Shown piece by piece: positions 26,055 through 35,093 of a stretch of DNA of 48,707 nt (positions are counted from its first letter, which is position 1; each line of letters begins with the position of its first letter). The notes beneath the pieces were generated by a model, which had not been told where the DNA came from, ran no database searches, and saw only the letters and a program-made list of their open reading frames with translations. The position numbers and the translations under genes were made by a program. Source of the stretch: Granulosicoccus sp. (lineage in GTDB: Bacteria > Pseudomonadota > Gammaproteobacteria > Granulosicoccales > Granulosicoccaceae); assembly GCA_023301795.1 (NCBI GenBank), contig JALZVU010000238.1, positions 1 to 48,707 on the forward strand. Reading direction: 5' to 3'.

Positions 26055-27599
26055 ATGCCTATGAATTCTTTGACTCTTAAGACGTTTTCTCTCGTCTGTC
26101 TTCTGATCATTTCATCTATCGGCGCAGGGCTAGCGGGGCTGTATCAGTTGCGTGAATCTTTGGTGGAATATGAAGACACCCTTGAAAACCAGGTGGCGCA
26201 TGAACGGGCGATAAAAGAGGTGTTGATTGACTTCAAGACCCAAGTACAGGAGTGGAAGAACACACTGCTGCGCGGTTCTGATCCAGAACAGCGTGAAAAA
26301 TATTGGACTAGATTCCAGGACAAGCAAGTGCTGGTTGGTTCGCAGGTCGATACGTTACTGGTTGCCCTTGAGGGAAGCGAGGCCGGTGATCTGGTTCGCA
26401 AATTCAAGGTGGCGCATACGCAAATGGGTATTGGGTATTCAGACGGATTCAATGCCTATGTGCAGTCTGGGAACTTGTCAGCTGTCGGCGATAGTGTTGT
26501 GGCAGGCTTGGATCGGGAGCCCACAAGAACCCTGATCGAAGCTGCCGACAAGCTGGAAGAACAGGTGTACTTAGCGGTGTCGCATGCCGAGAGCAAGGAG
26601 GCATCTGCAATACAATTGAGCTATATTTTTCTGGGCGTGTTTGCTGTGTTTGGCTTGCTCGGAGCAGCATTGCTTGCTCGCTCATTGGCCCGTCAAATTG
26701 GGGGTGATCCAGTACTTGCGCTTGAAACGATCAATCATATCGCCGAAGGTGACTTGTCAAAGCCGATTGTATTACGTACGGGTGACACCACCAGTATGAT
26801 GGCGGGCCTGGAGCAAATGCGTCAGAGTCTTTCGACTTTTATTGCTCAGGTGCGCAGCAGCAGTGAAGTTATTGCCTCTGGCTCTGTACAAATTTCGGAC
26901 AGCAGTACTGATCAAAGCCAACGGGTTGAGCAGCTGGCAAGCTCTCTCGAGCAAACTGCAGCCGCAATGGATGAACTGGGTAGCACGGTGAGCCAGAATG
27001 CCTCCAACGCCCAACAAGCCGACTCCTTGGCTAAAACAGCGTCATCAGTGGCCAAGGCTGGTGGAGACGTTGTTGCAGAAGTGGTGCACACCATGGCTGA
27101 AATCAACACCAGCTCGCAGAAGATTGTCGACATCATTGCCGTCATCGACAGCATTGCCTTCCAGACCAATCTGTTGGCTCTGAACGCTGCGGTGGAGGCT
27201 GCGAGAGCGGGTGACCAGGGCCGAGGTTTTGCGGTAGTGGCCAGTGAAGTAAGAGCGCTTGCTCATCGTAGCTCGGACGCTGCTAACGAAATCAAAGAAT
27301 TGATCAACACCAGTGTAGGGCGAGTTGAAAAAGGCGGGCAGCTGGTCGATAAGGCCGGTGTAACCATGAACGATGTAGTTAAGTCCATTAGTAGTGTCAC
27401 CGAGTTAGTGGGTAACATTAGCCACGCTAGCGCTGAGCAGCGCGAGGCGGTCAGGCAGGTCGGTCAAGCGGTCACCGGTATGGATGACGCAACCCAGCGC
27501 AGCACGGCTGTAGTGGCAGAAAGTACTGTTGCCGCCGCAAGCTTGCGTAGTCAGTCTCATGAGCTGGTTGACTCTGTTGCGCGCTTTAAGCTGGTTTAG
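26055..27599 (+). CDS. Methyl-accepting chemotaxis protein
   Basis: This is a chemoreceptor of about 514 residues. After a first membrane helix ([16 protein letters not shown]) comes a periplasmic domain of about 150 residues that is predicted mostly helical, like a four-helix-bundle sensor. A second membrane helix ([18 protein letters not shown]) is followed by a HAMP domain and a long signalling coiled coil. The conserved hairpin tip includes [20 protein letters not shown] and [15 protein letters not shown]. No C-terminal CheR/CheB-tethering pentapeptide is seen. The start is uncertain: TTG 25983 is possible, but ATG 26055 (or 26061) places the first membrane helix correctly. Next to the importer operon, it could sense the same substrate, though nothing in the sequence proves it. 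Confidence 0.9.
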   Translation: MPMNSLTLKTFSLVCLLIISSIGAGLAGLYQLRESLVEYEDTLENQVAHERAIKEVLIDFKTQVQEWKNTLLRGSDPEQREKYWTRFQDKQVLVGSQVDTLLVALEGSEAGDLVRKFKVAHTQMGIGYSDGFNAYVQSGNLSAVGDSVVAGLDREPTRTLIEAADKLEEQVYLAVSHAESKEASAIQLSYIFLGVFAVFGLLGAALLARSLARQIGGDPVLALETINHIAEGDLSKPIVLRTGDTTSMMAGLEQMRQSLSTFIAQVRSSSEVIASGSVQISDSSTDQSQRVEQLASSLEQTAAAMDELGSTVSQNASNAQQADSLAKTASSVAKAGGDVVAEVVHTMAEINTSSQKIVDIIAVIDSIAFQTNLLALNAAVEAARAGDQGRGFAVVASEVRALAHRSSDAANEIKELINTSVGRVEKGGQLVDKAGVTMNDVVKSISSVTELVGNISHASAEQREAVRQVGQAVTGMDDATQRSTAVVAESTVAAASLRSQSHELVDSVARFKLV

Positions 27600-27655
27600 G
27601 GACTTGCAGGCCTTCGGTACTTGAGAGCTTGGCCTGTGTGGTAGCCTCTCCCAGC

Positions 27656-28579
27656 CTACTTTATAATTAAATTACCTGCCGTACGCTGCACCTTGGGCGC
27701 TTCGATAACAGGCTCTCGGCCACCACGCAAAATTGAATTGCCTTCAAATGTATCGCGCTGATCTACAGATGCCGCGTTTAACCAGTCACTCTCGTGTATC
27801 TGTCCGCTCTTGCCATAAGCGGTTAGCGCGTTTGTATAGCAGGCAAGCTCCACGGCTTTTGGATCAACGTTTCTGGACAAGGCCAGTTGAGCGGTTTTGG
27901 CAACAGCTAGAGGTTCAGAGATGCCCCAGTCGCAGGCTGAATTAACAATAATGCGTTCACCGCCATATTGCTGTAGCAGCGCCACCATGCGTTCACTGCC
28001 CATTTTGGTTGACGGATATACTGAGAATGCTGCCCAGTAACCTCGATCCAGAACGTCGTCGATAGTTTCTTCATTGTTGTGATCAACGATGACCCAGCTT
28101 GGATCAAGGCCATGCTCCTCACACACATCCATCGAGCGTAATGTGCCTGATTTCTTATCCCTGTGTGGCGTGTGAACAAGCACTGGAAGTTCAAGCTCCA
28201 GAGATAACTCGAGTTGTGCGCGAAAGTATCTGTCTTCAAGTTCTGTCTGTTCGTCGTAACCGATCTCGCCAATCGCCACCACTTTTTCTTTCAGTGCGAA
28301 GCGCGGCAATATCTGCATGACGTCCTCTGCCAGTGACTCGTTGTTGGCCTCCTTTGAGTTGAGACCAATTGTGCAGTAGTGACTGATGCCAAACTGACTT
28401 GCACGAAATCGCTCAAAGCCGATAATTGCAGACAGATAGTCTTCATAAGTTGCCACGTGTGTACGTGGTTGTCCCTGCCAGAATGCAGGTTCTATGATGG
28501 CAACCACGCCCGCGGCTGCCATTGCTTCATAGTCATCCGTTGTGCGTGAAATCATATGGGCGTGCGGATCTATGAACAT
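27656..28579 (-). CDS. eboB: EboB, TatD-family metal-dependent hydrolase of the ebo cluster
   Basis: This is a 307-residue TIM-barrel hydrolase related to TatD. Metal ligands are visible: HxH in DPHAHMIS at the N-terminus, Glu in AIGEIGYDEQ, His in VLVHTPHRDK, His in VIVDHNNEE, and Asp in NSACDWGIS. It belongs to the ebo group by its neighbours and by the FIDPHAHMISRTTDDY opening. The ebo genes are needed to move a scytonemin precursor to the periplasm in cyanobacteria; their chemistry is not known. The start overlaps the eboA stop by 1 base (TAATG). It ends convergently with the chemoreceptor gene. Confidence 0.87.
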   Translation of the reverse strand: MFIDPHAHMISRTTDDYEAMAAAGVVAIIEPAFWQGQPRTHVATYEDYLSAIIGFERFRASQFGISHYCTIGLNSKEANNESLAEDVMQILPRFALKEKVVAIGEIGYDEQTELEDRYFRAQLELSLELELPVLVHTPHRDKKSGTLRSMDVCEEHGLDPSWVIVDHNNEETIDDVLDRGYWAAFSVYPSTKMGSERMVALLQQYGGERIIVNSACDWGISEPLAVAKTAQLALSRNVDPKAVELACYTNALTAYGKSGQIHESDWLNAASVDQRDTFEGNSILRGGREPVIEAPKVQRTAGNLIIK

Positions 28580-29328
28580 TATGTCGCTCTCTCCAAGTTG
28601 AATTCTTCTTGCTCAGCTGGTGACATGTACGGCTTGGCAACCGTCCATAATTCCGGACTGACAGTGCGGCCAGCAGCGCGGCGCTCGCGAGCAGTATCGA
28701 GCAGCATACGGGCAAGCTCGACGTTACTACGCGTTTCAAGTCCCACGATAGGTGCCAGTGTACTGTCGATAAATAGTGCTTTCAATACCATGTGATTAAA
28801 GCGGTGAGTATCAAGATACCAGGCAGGATAGGGGTTGTTATGTGCAATGGCTTCAAAGACTTCGCTCATGTTGCTGCGTAGCCCGTCCGCCAGATGATCA
28901 TTAAGGGCATCTGAGGATGGGTAGAGAGGCAGGCCGCCGTATAATGCCGTTTGTTCTTTCAGGTCTGCATGACGCAGCAGTCGACCCACTTGTTCGGCGA
29001 GTTGTAAGGGGTGGTCGAAGCAGGTCAACACTAGCATCCGCGCTAAGGCATCGACGCTTAGCGTGTGTGCGTTCCATCCCGGCATGAGTTCATTGAGTTT
29101 GGCTCGCTCTACCGGTACCATGGACACCGTGTCAGATCCTAAGCGCCTTGGACATAGGCCAAATGCTAGATCAACGCTTCTATTGCTTTTTTCAATGACT
29201 ACCAATGCCAGCTGATCACTTAACCACTGTTGCCGATCCAGCGTTAGTGATGATTTCAAGGCGGTTTGAAGTATCAATCGTGCCTGTTGACGGGCATCTG
29301 CATCGGGTGGAGTACTCTGGAGTGACAT
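28579..29328 (-). CDS. eboA: EboA domain-containing protein
   Basis: This is a 249-residue soluble, mostly helical protein of the EboA family, which has no known activity. The recognisable part is the C-terminal half with HNPYPAWYLDTHRFNHMVLK, then LFIDSTLAPIVGLETRSN. There is no signal peptide, membrane segment or known catalytic motif. It is always associated with the other ebo genes as far as I know. It is the first gene of an eboA-eboB unit and is divergent from eboF across only 41 bases. Confidence 0.85.
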   Translation of the reverse strand: MSLQSTPPDADARQQARLILQTALKSSLTLDRQQWLSDQLALVVIEKSNRSVDLAFGLCPRRLGSDTVSMVPVERAKLNELMPGWNAHTLSVDALARMLVLTCFDHPLQLAEQVGRLLRHADLKEQTALYGGLPLYPSSDALNDHLADGLRSNMSEVFEAIAHNNPYPAWYLDTHRFNHMVLKALFIDSTLAPIVGLETRSNVELARMLLDTARERRAAGRTVSPELWTVAKPYMSPAEQEEFNLERAT

Positions 29329-29369
29329 TTGCTTAACCGTAAGTTCGTTCTTTAAATTGGGGTAATTGC

Positions 29370-30776
29370 ATGAAACCGGTTCTGGTCATACTTGCTGTGG
29401 GTCTGAGCCCTTCGATGGTGAGTGAGCATACCCCAAACCTACGCAAGTTAGCGGCCAGAGGCGGGCAACGTGCCTTGACAACCATCAGTCCGGCAGTCAC
29501 TTGCTCGGTTCAAAGCACCTTGCTCAGTGGAGAAATGCCAAACAAACATGGTGCAGTAGGGAACGGTTGGTACGACCGTGAGCGCGCCGAGATTGGCTTC
29601 TGGAAACAATCCAATCACCTTGTGGGTGGGGAAAAAATCTGGGAGACAGCACAGCGTCTGGACGCCGACTACACCTGTGCAAAGATGTTCTGGTGGTACA
29701 ACATGTATTCGACAGCTAACTGGAGTGCAACGCCACGGCCACAATACCCGGCTGATGGTCGAAAAATACCTGATCACTACACGTACCCAAGCGATCTGCA
29801 TGATGAGCTGGATGATAAGTTTGGGCAATTCCCGCTGTTCAGCTTCTGGGGACCGAAAGCTGACATCACGTCCAGCCGCTGGATAAGCGATGCCACGGTG
29901 CATGTGATGAAAACCCGACAACCCAACCTGACGTTAACGTATCTGCCGCATCTGGATTATAACCTGCAACGGTTGGGGCCAGATTTGTCACATCCGCGAA
30001 TACAAAAAGACCTACAAGAGCTTGATGAGTTATGTGGAGAGCTTATTGAAGCGGCGGATTCCCAGGGTGCGGATACCATTATTGTCTCTGAGTATGGAAT
30101 AACATCAGTCACTGATGCCATTCATATCAATCGCCACCTGCGTAGAGCAGGGTTGTTATCCGTCAGGCAAGAGTCAGGTATGGAGCAGCTGGATGCGGGT
30201 GCGTCTTGTGCCTTTGCTGTCGCTGATCATCAGTTGGCGCACGTTTATGTAAATCAACCGGCGCGCTTTGAAGAGGTGCGTCAGTTGTTATTGAATGTTG
30301 AAGGAATCGAATCGGTGGTTGCAGGCAATGAGCGCGCCTCGCTCGGGCTCGATCATGATCGATCTGGAGATCTCATCGCCACTAGTAATGCGGATCGATG
30401 GTTTAGCTATTATTACTGGCTGGATGCTGACAAAGCCCCTGACTATTCCAGAACTGTGGATATTCACAGAAAACCTGGCTACGACCCTGTAGAGCTATTC
30501 GTAGATCCTGACATTAAAATCCCCATGTTGAAAGTGGCATCAATTCTAGGAGCTCGTAAATTGGGTTTCAGTCGCCTCATGGATGTCATATCCCCGTCTG
30601 CCACCGAGTTGGTTAAAGGTTCGCACGGACGCGTAACCGATAGTGAAGATGATGGACCGTTAGTGATCAGTAGCAATGCCGCGGTGCTACCCGAAGGTGC
30701 CATGCATGCAACTGATTTCAAGGCTTTTGTGTTGGCGCATCAGTTTGAAGCTGTTGCGTTGAATGGGGTTGCTTGA
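29370..30776 (+). CDS. eboF: EboF, alkaline-phosphatase-superfamily protein (altered metal site)
   Basis: This 468-residue protein has the nucleotide pyrophosphatase/phosphodiesterase fold of the alkaline phosphatase superfamily. The nucleophile region AVTCSVQSTLLSG keeps the likely catalytic Thr. Other expected metal ligands differ: the first strand is ILAVGLSPSM, without the usual Asp, and the normal SDHG motif reads SEYGIT, so Asp-His is replaced by Glu-Tyr. DYNLQRLGPD stands where a His is usual. Either it uses a different metal set or it no longer hydrolyses phosphodiesters. It is the only ebo gene on the plus strand here, divergent from eboA and convergent with eboC. Confidence 0.83.
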   Translation: MKPVLVILAVGLSPSMVSEHTPNLRKLAARGGQRALTTISPAVTCSVQSTLLSGEMPNKHGAVGNGWYDRERAEIGFWKQSNHLVGGEKIWETAQRLDADYTCAKMFWWYNMYSTANWSATPRPQYPADGRKIPDHYTYPSDLHDELDDKFGQFPLFSFWGPKADITSSRWISDATVHVMKTRQPNLTLTYLPHLDYNLQRLGPDLSHPRIQKDLQELDELCGELIEAADSQGADTIIVSEYGITSVTDAIHINRHLRRAGLLSVRQESGMEQLDAGASCAFAVADHQLAHVYVNQPARFEEVRQLLLNVEGIESVVAGNERASLGLDHDRSGDLIATSNADRWFSYYYWLDADKAPDYSRTVDIHRKPGYDPVELFVDPDIKIPMLKVASILGARKLGFSRLMDVISPSATELVKGSHGRVTDSEDDGPLVISSNAAVLPEGAMHATDFKAFVLAHQFEAVALNGVA

Positions 30777-30852
30777 GCCCGGACGTCTACGCGGCTGGAA
30801 TTAGTCGGCTGCGCAGATACCTCGGACAGTTTGCCAGCTGAAACAACGCGAG

Positions 30853-31749
30853 TTAAGTACCCGCAACCCATTTCTGCAAAGCCAACGTCAGGCCAAAGCC
30901 AACGATACAGGTCACAGCGCCAGAAAGTCCCCAAACCATGCTGAGAAAGACGCCATCTACCAGGCAAATGCCAGCAATCATCAGCCCAATGGCCTGACCC
31001 TTTTCAGCGCCAGTGCCTTTCGTAACTCGCGCATGGGCAGTAACGATAACGGGTATCAGCAAAGCGGCGGGAACCAGTGCACTGGCCGACGACGAAACCC
31101 CTAAGGCCGTGCCCATGAACACAGGAATACTCATTAATGCAAGCGGCCAGTAGTCCAAAAGCGTGCGAGGAGAATCGATGGAGTGCTCGTGTTTGGCAAA
31201 GTAGGTAAGTCCGATAATCCAGCTTAGTGTGCATAGCATGGCTGCAAACAATATCGGAGACAGGCTGGCTGTGAGTGCATAGCTTGTGGTTAACAGTACA
31301 CAGGCACGAGCACCTGCCATCAACAACGGGCTTAATGGGTTCTGTTTGTGATGGCGGTTGTAGATGATGATAAAGCCTAGAAGCATGGCGACACTCACCA
31401 GCCATCCCGCGCTGCCACTGCCTTGAGCATCTGGCGCTGACATACGAGCGCTATAGACAAGCAACAAGCCGATAGTGGCATACCCTAGCGCATAGGCCTC
31501 AACCCGATCACGACTGATGTGGCCCGAAGGGATAGGACGGTGCTGCTGATGTTGGCTGTCATAGTCTGCATCGCATGCATCGTTGTAGTACATGCCTGCA
31601 ATGTAAAAAAGCGTCATTGCAACCAGTAGTAATAAGCAACTGGATAAGCCTAGCGTGGCCCCAGTCACGGCACTTGCGGCCAATACGTTTGTCCATACTG
31701 TAGGCAGGTTGGATACTCTGCCCAAAGTCAGATGTGTCATGTAATTCAT
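30853..31749 (-). CDS. eboC: EboC, UbiA-family prenyltransferase-like membrane protein
   Basis: This is a polytopic membrane protein of about 298 residues with roughly eight or nine hydrophobic segments. The first aspartate-rich motif, NDACDADYDSQHQQHRPIPSG in part, is the prenyl-diphosphate/Mg-binding signature of UbiA. The second motif is weak (TYFAKHEHS), which is usual for this subgroup. ATG 31749 (MNYMTHLTLGRVSN) is chosen; a longer frame to 31803 overlaps eboE. The acceptor is unknown; a soluble cyclic product made by EboD/EboE is a reasonable guess. It is the last gene of the eboD-eboE-eboC unit. Confidence 0.87.
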   Translation of the reverse strand: MNYMTHLTLGRVSNLPTVWTNVLAASAVTGATLGLSSCLLLLVAMTLFYIAGMYYNDACDADYDSQHQQHRPIPSGHISRDRVEAYALGYATIGLLLVYSARMSAPDAQGSGSAGWLVSVAMLLGFIIIYNRHHKQNPLSPLLMAGARACVLLTTSYALTASLSPILFAAMLCTLSWIIGLTYFAKHEHSIDSPRTLLDYWPLALMSIPVFMGTALGVSSSASALVPAALLIPVIVTAHARVTKGTGAEKGQAIGLMIAGICLVDGVFLSMVWGLSGAVTCIVGFGLTLALQKWVAGT

Positions 31750-31759
31750 GGTCGCTACC

Positions 31760-32992
31760 TCAGGCCGTCTCGACAGTAGCTTCGGCTGTTCGTAATGTGT
31801 CATTCACCCAGGCAAGCTCTCGCGCAATCGCATCTCCCACAGGCAGGTTGCGCAAATGCATTGGCAGTACGTCCCACGTGTAGGTTTCAACTTCCAGATG
31901 CGGCGCTATCGGGCTGCGGGCATGCGCGTCGAGGACGCGAGCCAAGTCATGTTGGGTGGTACCGAAATTTGGGAGTGTTGAAAGAAAAACAGGGACATGG
32001 AAATGTACCCGCCATTCTTTAGTCTGCCCGGATGGTTGCAGTTCATGTGCCTGCATGGCAAGCGGTAAATCGTCATAACGCGTAAGCCTTTCGCTGCATT
32101 TTTCAACCACTTGGTGAAGGTATACGGGTTCATCAAAAGCCGCTAGGGCAGCCAGTGATTCTTGATTGACCTGAGGGATTCGAAGTGCTGAGCTTAGCTG
32201 CAGTTTGATGATGGGAATGCCAGCAGATTGCATGCGTTGTATGCCTGCCAAGGGGTCTTCGAACTCCACTGCCGCGTGACAAATGTCATAACAAATTCCA
32301 AGATGCGTACGCAGTGCAATTGCAGCTTGACTGGGGTTGATGCCTGTGAGCTTTGCTAGCGAATGTACTGAGGCTTGCGCATACAGATCGTTTTCAAAGA
32401 ATGCGATCACATCGTCCACAGTTTCCAGTAAACAGGCAGGCTCTGGTTCAAGCGCTACTGCTATCGTGACACCCGTACGCCTTTGTACGTCCATGCAGTG
32501 CGCAACGCAGCTCAGCAGGTTGCGCACAATCGCCGCTTTGGTATCGGTGTCTGCCCATTCGCGAAAGGTTCCAGGTACTGTGCTGATGCTGCCAAAGTTA
32601 TCCGGTGGTGCAAGCTCTGCGAGTACATCGGCAATAGTGCAGGTGTAATCAAGTCGGTGCTGGCTGCTCCAGTCAGGCCGATATACATCTGCCTTGACTT
32701 TCGTTCCGTGGAACGCTCCATAGGGAAAACCATTGACTGTAAAAACGTAGACGTCTGTCGAGCGTAACCATTGTTTGAATTCGGCCAACGCGTCTGGGTG
32801 CTTTAGTGATGTGATGCTGGCCATCGATGCGCGCAGACCTAAGCCAAAGGGCGCGTCTGGGCTGGTTTGTTGTTTGACATGAGGCACATGCTTTTGTAGC
32901 AATGGCAATAACTCATTCCACTGCTCGCCAGCATGGATGTTTGTGCAGTATCCCAAGTGTGAACTATTGACTCCAGCGCGCGACAGCTTCAT
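31760..32992 (-). CDS. eboE: EboE, TIM-barrel sugar-isomerase-like protein
   Basis: This 410-residue protein belongs to the xylose-isomerase-like TIM-barrel superfamily. It opens with the EboE hallmark HLGYCTNIHAGEQWNELLP. Later strands carry VALEPEPACLLET and GICYDICHAAVEFEDP, whose Glu, Asp and His residues resemble the metal ligands of these isomerases. Known only as a metabolite-traffic protein of the ebo cluster. Its stop lies 10 bases from the eboC start and its start overlaps the eboD stop by 4 bases (ATGA). It presumably acts on the product of EboD. Confidence 0.86.
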   Translation of the reverse strand: MKLSRAGVNSSHLGYCTNIHAGEQWNELLPLLQKHVPHVKQQTSPDAPFGLGLRASMASITSLKHPDALAEFKQWLRSTDVYVFTVNGFPYGAFHGTKVKADVYRPDWSSQHRLDYTCTIADVLAELAPPDNFGSISTVPGTFREWADTDTKAAIVRNLLSCVAHCMDVQRRTGVTIAVALEPEPACLLETVDDVIAFFENDLYAQASVHSLAKLTGINPSQAAIALRTHLGICYDICHAAVEFEDPLAGIQRMQSAGIPIIKLQLSSALRIPQVNQESLAALAAFDEPVYLHQVVEKCSERLTRYDDLPLAMQAHELQPSGQTKEWRVHFHVPVFLSTLPNFGTTQHDLARVLDAHARSPIAPHLEVETYTWDVLPMHLRNLPVGDAIARELAWVNDTLRTAEATVETA

Positions 32993-34215
32993 GGATTGGC
33001 TCCGGCCTGCATCTGCAGCAATGCGGTTTCAATGATGTTGGTGTCCATGTGGTTCACTTCCCGTCCCTCGCCAATAGTGTCCAGTAAGGTGATCGTCAGT
33101 TGTCCGCCCAGGTGACGTTGAAAATCGTCAAGCCCGGTAATTACTGAGCATTGGCCTTGTTTGTCTCGTTCAAACAATGCCTGATCATTCAACACAAACC
33201 CTAATGTTGTGAGTACGCAGATGATCCGGTTGAGGGAGTCATCGTCCAGCAAGCCGGTTAGCTGGGAATAACGACTGTCTAGTGCGATGCCTATCGCGAC
33301 TGCATCGCCATGGCTTATCCTGTTTTTTGTCATTTTCTCAAGGCGGTGAGCTGCCCAGTGTCCAAAGTCCAGAGGGCGAGCGGCACCTTTTTCGAAAGGA
33401 TCTCCCGCCTGTGTGATTTGATCCAGATGTAGCTGTGCGCATCGCTCGATAAGATACCTTACCGCCTTGGAGTCAAATGCTGCCAGGCGTTGCGCGTTGA
33501 CTTCTATCCAGTCAAAAAATACTGCATCTCGTATCAACGCTACCTTCACGGCTTCCGCCATGCCAGCGCGACGATGATCACTGTCCAACGTAAGCAGAAA
33601 CTGATCATCGTTGATGACCGCAAAGGGTGGGGCAAATGTGCCGTACCAGTTTTTCTGACCAAATCGGTTAATACCGTTTTTAACGCCGATACCTGCATCA
33701 TTTTGCGCAAGTACGGTGGTGGGCATTCGAATTAGCCTAACGCCGCGGTGTGCCGTGGCTGCTGCCAGGCCTACCGCGTCCAGCATTGCACCTCCACCAA
33801 TAGCGATGACGAAGGAATGCCGGTCGATGCCGTTGTTTTCGATGTGTTGGGACAGGTCGTCCTGCAGGGCAGTGTCCTCTTTGGCATTCTCGCCACCAGG
33901 AACAATAATGGGAGTGCCAGCAGAGGCTATATTTGCTGAATAGTGATCGGCGTAAGATAGCCACTGTTGACTTAGCCATGGGGTGTGGGTGGCCACGCCA
34001 TCATCGATAAGGACTAGTACCCGATGGCGCTTTTTCGGCTCTTGTAATGTCAGGGTTTGAGCCAGCGCCGGGTTGTCCAGCGCAAACGCATGACTGGTGA
34101 AAACCACCGGGTAGTTAAATGCTACCGAAAAGCTTGCCTGATGAGTAACGGTTGTGCTGTCGTTTTCAGGGTTCTGGAATTCATTTGGTAGGTTTGGAGG
34201 TAATGGCAAAGACAT
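32989..34215 (-). CDS. eboD: EboD, 3-dehydroquinate-synthase-like sugar phosphate cyclase
   Basis: This 408-residue protein belongs to the sugar phosphate cyclase superfamily. The NAD-binding GGGAMLDAVGLAAATAHRG and RMPTTVLAQNDAGIGVKNG segments are intact. The three expected metal ligands are present: Glu in GMAEAVKVALI, His in LDFGHWAAHRLE and His in ISHGDAVAIG. It is therefore likely to be catalytically active on a phosphorylated sugar, but is distinct from the housekeeping aroB enzyme, and the substrate is unknown. It heads the eboD-eboE-eboC unit, 85 bases downstream of the ABM gene. Confidence 0.86.
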   Translation of the reverse strand: MSLPLPPNLPNEFQNPENDSTTVTHQASFSVAFNYPVVFTSHAFALDNPALAQTLTLQEPKKRHRVLVLIDDGVATHTPWLSQQWLSYADHYSANIASAGTPIIVPGGENAKEDTALQDDLSQHIENNGIDRHSFVIAIGGGAMLDAVGLAAATAHRGVRLIRMPTTVLAQNDAGIGVKNGINRFGQKNWYGTFAPPFAVINDDQFLLTLDSDHRRAGMAEAVKVALIRDAVFFDWIEVNAQRLAAFDSKAVRYLIERCAQLHLDQITQAGDPFEKGAARPLDFGHWAAHRLEKMTKNRISHGDAVAIGIALDSRYSQLTGLLDDDSLNRIICVLTTLGFVLNDQALFERDKQGQCSVITGLDDFQRHLGGQLTITLLDTIGEGREVNHMDTNIIETALLQMQAGANP

Positions 34216-34300
34216 GATTGAGGAGCAAGTGGTGGACCGGGTACCACCGGTTGGGTGAAAGTATTGTGCCAGTTACCTCGAAGAACTCAAGTTTTTGTCG

Positions 34301-34663
34301 TTAGCGGCGAAAACCTGTCTCCATCGTGAAGTAAGTGGGATTCAATCCGCTCAGTGGTTCTTTGAGTTGCTCAAGCTCGGCTGCTGGTCCGTGGATTTCC
34401 AGAAGGTCCAGGCTGGCTATGGCTAACGCTTGCTTGAGAAGGCCGTCAACGTTCTCCAGGTGGGCCAGAATGCCTGCAGCGCTGGTGTACCCTTCACGAC
34501 AGTGTGCCCGTTGGCCGCTGAAGCTGAAACCGTAGAAGACCACCTCGGACTCATTCATGGTGCGTTCTACCATTTGTGCTCCAAGGGCCTTGAATTCCTC
34601 CAGCTTGCCGTCTTGAACGGTGAAGTACGGGACGAGGGAGCAAACGTTGTCGTTTAGTGCCAT
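34301..34663 (-). CDS. ABM-superfamily (antibiotic biosynthesis monooxygenase-like) protein
   Basis: This is a 120-residue protein with a dimeric alpha-beta-barrel-like sequence. It has an SLVPYFTVQDGKLEEFKAL strand-helix, then VVFYGFSFSGQRAHCREGY and a helix AAGILAHLENV. ABM-fold proteins include small oxygenases and many of unknown role; no cofactor-binding residue is certain. It lies 85 bases upstream of eboD on the same strand and could be the first gene of that unit. It is not a recognised member of the ebo set, so any partnership would be new. Confidence 0.72.
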   Translation of the reverse strand: MALNDNVCSLVPYFTVQDGKLEEFKALGAQMVERTMNESEVVFYGFSFSGQRAHCREGYTSAAGILAHLENVDGLLKQALAIASLDLLEIHGPAAELEQLKEPLSGLNPTYFTMETGFRR

Positions 34664-34909
34664 GTTATTTTCCGTGATTTTGGTGTTGGTGGGTTGACGC
34701 CTTGCTGTCAGGCTCAGTCCGAGTGTATCGCGTTAACTGGAACTGTTTCCAGTCAATGCCGTGAACAGTCAGATTACTCTGCAGATCAACAGGGTTACGC
34801 GCCATCTCCCTATTGATGTAACTCCCTCACCGTAGCTTTTACCGATTTGACATTAAACTGTTGCAATTGCAAAAGGACTGTCACGCCTATGGCTATGCAC
34901 AGTACAGGC

Positions 34910-34918
34910 TGCTATACT
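34910..34918 (+). promoter_or_regulatory. Extended -10 promoter of the rimP-nusA-infB operon
   Basis: TGCTATACT is an extended -10 element (TGn followed by TATACT at 34913-34918). No good -35 is found 16-18 bases upstream, which fits an extended -10 promoter. Transcription would start near 34925, about 170 bases before the rimP start. Confidence 0.55.
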
Positions 34919-34924
34919 CTGCGC

Positions 34925-35053
34925 AATATATTCAATGAACTCCCTCGGCATCTGCGGTTTGCTGATAGTAGCGTTGTCTCAGGCAACCTGTCGCCAACTG
35001 GTAGATGGGCGTCAGTCATATGCGTTTTCATGGGCTCCTGAGGGAGCCTTTTT
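34925..35053 (+). ncRNA. rimP leader RNA with terminator/antiterminator
   Basis: The leader ends in a typical intrinsic terminator: GGCTCC (35033-35038), a 4-base loop, GGAGCC (35043-35048), then five T. An upstream segment CTCCCTC (34940-34946) is perfectly complementary to GAGGGAG (35040-35046), and the pairing can be extended to 9 bases with one wobble. It would break the terminator, so the two folds are exclusive. A conserved rimP-leader attenuator has been described for gammaproteobacteria (Rfam, as I recall) and this is probably an example. Since nusA lies in the operon, NusA autoregulation is a plausible signal. Confidence 0.65.
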
Positions 35054-35093
35054 CATTGGTCGGGTCGTCGTATTATTCTGGAGTAAGTAGTGC

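Larger units (their letters stand above)
34664..35093 (+). other. 430-base region before rimP holding promoter and leader
   Basis: The left part (34664-34900) shows no gene or clear signal; it would contain the promoter for the minus-strand ABM gene, which I cannot pinpoint. The right part carries an extended -10 promoter and a structured leader for rimP. No tRNA cloverleaf is present, unlike the initiator tRNA often found before rimP in other gammaproteobacteria. Confidence 0.6.

Noticed and set aside
34920-35031. tRNA gene before rimP, as in other gammaproteobacteria
   Set aside because: No T-loop GTTCRA motif or acceptor-stem pairing could be found; the leader folds better as an attenuator.
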